Assembly (NCBI RefSeq): GCF_009725235.1
Contig: NZ_WJFC01000049.1
Span: 7,163 to 71,162 of the forward strand
Source: Scytonema sp. UIC 10036
Lineage (GTDB): Bacteria; Cyanobacteriota; Cyanobacteriia; Cyanobacteriales; Nostocaceae
DNA length: 64,000 nt
Direction: 5' to 3'
Shown: piece after piece, positions 63,458-64,000 of the stretch
Layout of the letters: every line of letters starts with the position of its first letter
How positions within the stretch are numbered: position 1 is the first letter of the stretch
The notes under the pieces: model-generated
Database searches by the model: none
Seen by the model: only the letters and a program-made list of their open reading frames with translations
Told to the model about the DNA's origin: nothing
Translations under genes and position numbers: made by a program

Positions 63458-63511
63458 CTCGTTCCCAGCCTCAGGCTGGGAATGCCTAAGTAGAGGCTCC
63501 GCCTCCTGTAT
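63458..63511 (-). repeat. GGCATTCCCAGGC palindromic repeat, copy 2
   Basis: Inverted relative to copy 1 (34257-34312): CCTCGTTCCCAGCCTCAGG, then CTGGGAATGCC and GAGGCTCCGCCTCCTGT. Confidence 0.8.
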
Positions 63512-63593
63512 TCAACAAAAGTACGGAAGTAAGTAGGGTTAAAGCTCACCATAAGAAGTTCCATTATCTATTATCTCTACACATCCCAATGCA

Positions 63594-63686
63594 TCAATTG
63601 CTACGGCTGAAAAATACAGCAGCAATGATGATTAAGCTTAAAAGCACCAGTGGTACAAAAAGGTTAGGAATATCTGATAACTGCAT
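63594..63686 (-). CDS. Putative 30-residue single-span membrane peptide
   Basis: ATG 63686 opens a 30-codon frame MQLSDIPNLFVPLVLLSLII, then AAVFFSRSN and stop. A short polar start, one clear hydrophobic helix and a basic end is the form of small photosynthetic or respiratory subunits, but I cannot match it to a named one. No Shine-Dalgarno is visible. It may be a chance frame. Confidence 0.35.
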   Translation of the reverse strand: MQLSDIPNLFVPLVLLSLIIIAAVFFSRSN

Positions 63687-63911
63687 CTGTTTTGAAAAAT
63701 AAAAAATGAATAAAAAATAGATTCTTCAGCATAATGTAGCATCAGAACTAAAAGTCTTGACAAATAGATATAAATATGGGTGTTGTGCCCAGATTCCCGA
63801 CAACTTCTGCGGATACAGCTGGTCAGTGGGGAGTGAGACCCCTCATGTAGCACTCTTTCGTTCTGGCACAGAATGCAGTACAGCAGGCTCTGTAGAGCGT
63901 AGCGGGTCTAA

Positions 63912-63965
63912 GACAGGAGGCTCCGCCTCCCAATCAGGCATTCCCAGGCTCCGCCTGGGAACGAG
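63912..63965 (+). repeat. GGCATTCCCAGGC palindromic repeat, copy 3
   Basis: ACAGGAGGCTCCGCCTCC, then GGCATTCCCAGGCTCCGCCT and GGGAACGAG. Same orientation as copy 1. Confidence 0.8.
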
Positions 63966-64000
63966 TTGGGGGGGCTGGGACGAGTTGGGGGGTCTGGGAC

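Larger units (their letters stand above)
63366..64000. other. Right-end intergenic region with palindromic repeats
   Basis: 63458-63511 and 63912-63965 are inverted and direct copies of the GGCATTCCCAGGC palindrome (separate entries). GAGTTGGGGGGG/TCTGGGAC tandem units occupy 63961-64000. A small minus-strand frame at 63594-63686 is listed separately. Confidence 0.65.

Noticed and set aside
1..64000. tRNA or rRNA genes
   Set aside because: I looked for T-loop (GTTCRANNC) and acceptor-stem pairs between genes and found none that close into a cloverleaf; short matches such as at 49347 lie in the tnpB element without a cloverleaf.

Overview
The window reads as chromosome of a filamentous, probably heterocyst-forming (Nostocales-type) cyanobacterium. 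The reasons are many HIP1 octamers (GCGATCGC) inside and between genes, long runs of heptanucleotide repeats between genes, and typical cyanobacterial families: DUF3611, a GUN4 fusion, a KaiB-like protein, Uma2 nucleases, efp followed by accB, and a UPF0016 manganese exporter. Base composition is about 40-45% G+C, with one clearly GC-richer islet at 12.3-12.9 kb. I found no tRNA, rRNA or CRISPR array.

Layout. 0-8.3 kb holds housekeeping and envelope genes: a succinate dehydrogenase/fumarate reductase flavoprotein, a Mn exporter behind a yybP-ykoY manganese riboswitch, a membrane-anchored TPR protein, a basic low-complexity protein, a DUF39 homocysteine-biosynthesis protein and a secreted trypsin-like protease. 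8.5-26 kb is accessory and heavily decayed: Uma2 genes, CHAT and Uma2 fragments, an MGT-type glycosyltransferase, a GC-rich ParDE toxin-antitoxin pair, two SDR oxidoreductases, an alpha/beta-hydrolase lipoprotein whose nucleophile position is Ala, a LysR regulator, IS4 and IS607 transposase relics, a SLATT/DUF4231 membrane protein, a QueA-like enzyme, and an EAD1-GUN4 fusion beside a CHAT remnant. 26-34 kb carries DUF3611, a sigma-70-like factor and a cyanobacterial chaperone-usher pilus cluster (pilin fragment, PapD-like chaperone, usher).

34-46.7 kb is a signalling and surface region: an OmpR/EnvZ-like two-component pair with overlapping genes, a pentapeptide-repeat membrane protein, a peptidoglycan-binding protein with a HIP1-bearing coding repeat, a PAS histidine kinase, a WecB-type epimerase, the type IV pilus retraction ATPase PilT and, just after it, a KaiB-fold protein. 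46.7-56.5 kb is a second accessory region: a histidine-kinase fragment, a broken CocE/NonD hydrolase, a dihydrolipoamide dehydrogenase/glutathione reductase-like gene split by a tnpB element with a small ribbon-helix-helix gene, Uma2 and PD-(D/E)XK genes, a GATC restriction-modification pair whose nuclease has an in-frame stop, and a PIN toxin-antitoxin pair. 56.5-64 kb returns to core genes: an acyltransferase, proS, DUF2993, GerMN, an ArsR regulator, and efp-accB.

The observations most worth following are the atypical TnpB (RuvC-III Asp and zinc-finger Cys absent) with its divergent RHH partner inside a disrupted oxidoreductase gene; the EAD1-GUN4 and SLATT proteins as candidate conflict-system parts; the pilT-KaiB-like pair; and the restriction enzyme broken by one codon beside an intact methylase. 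Everything here comes from reading the sequence and from knowledge of protein families; no database search was run.
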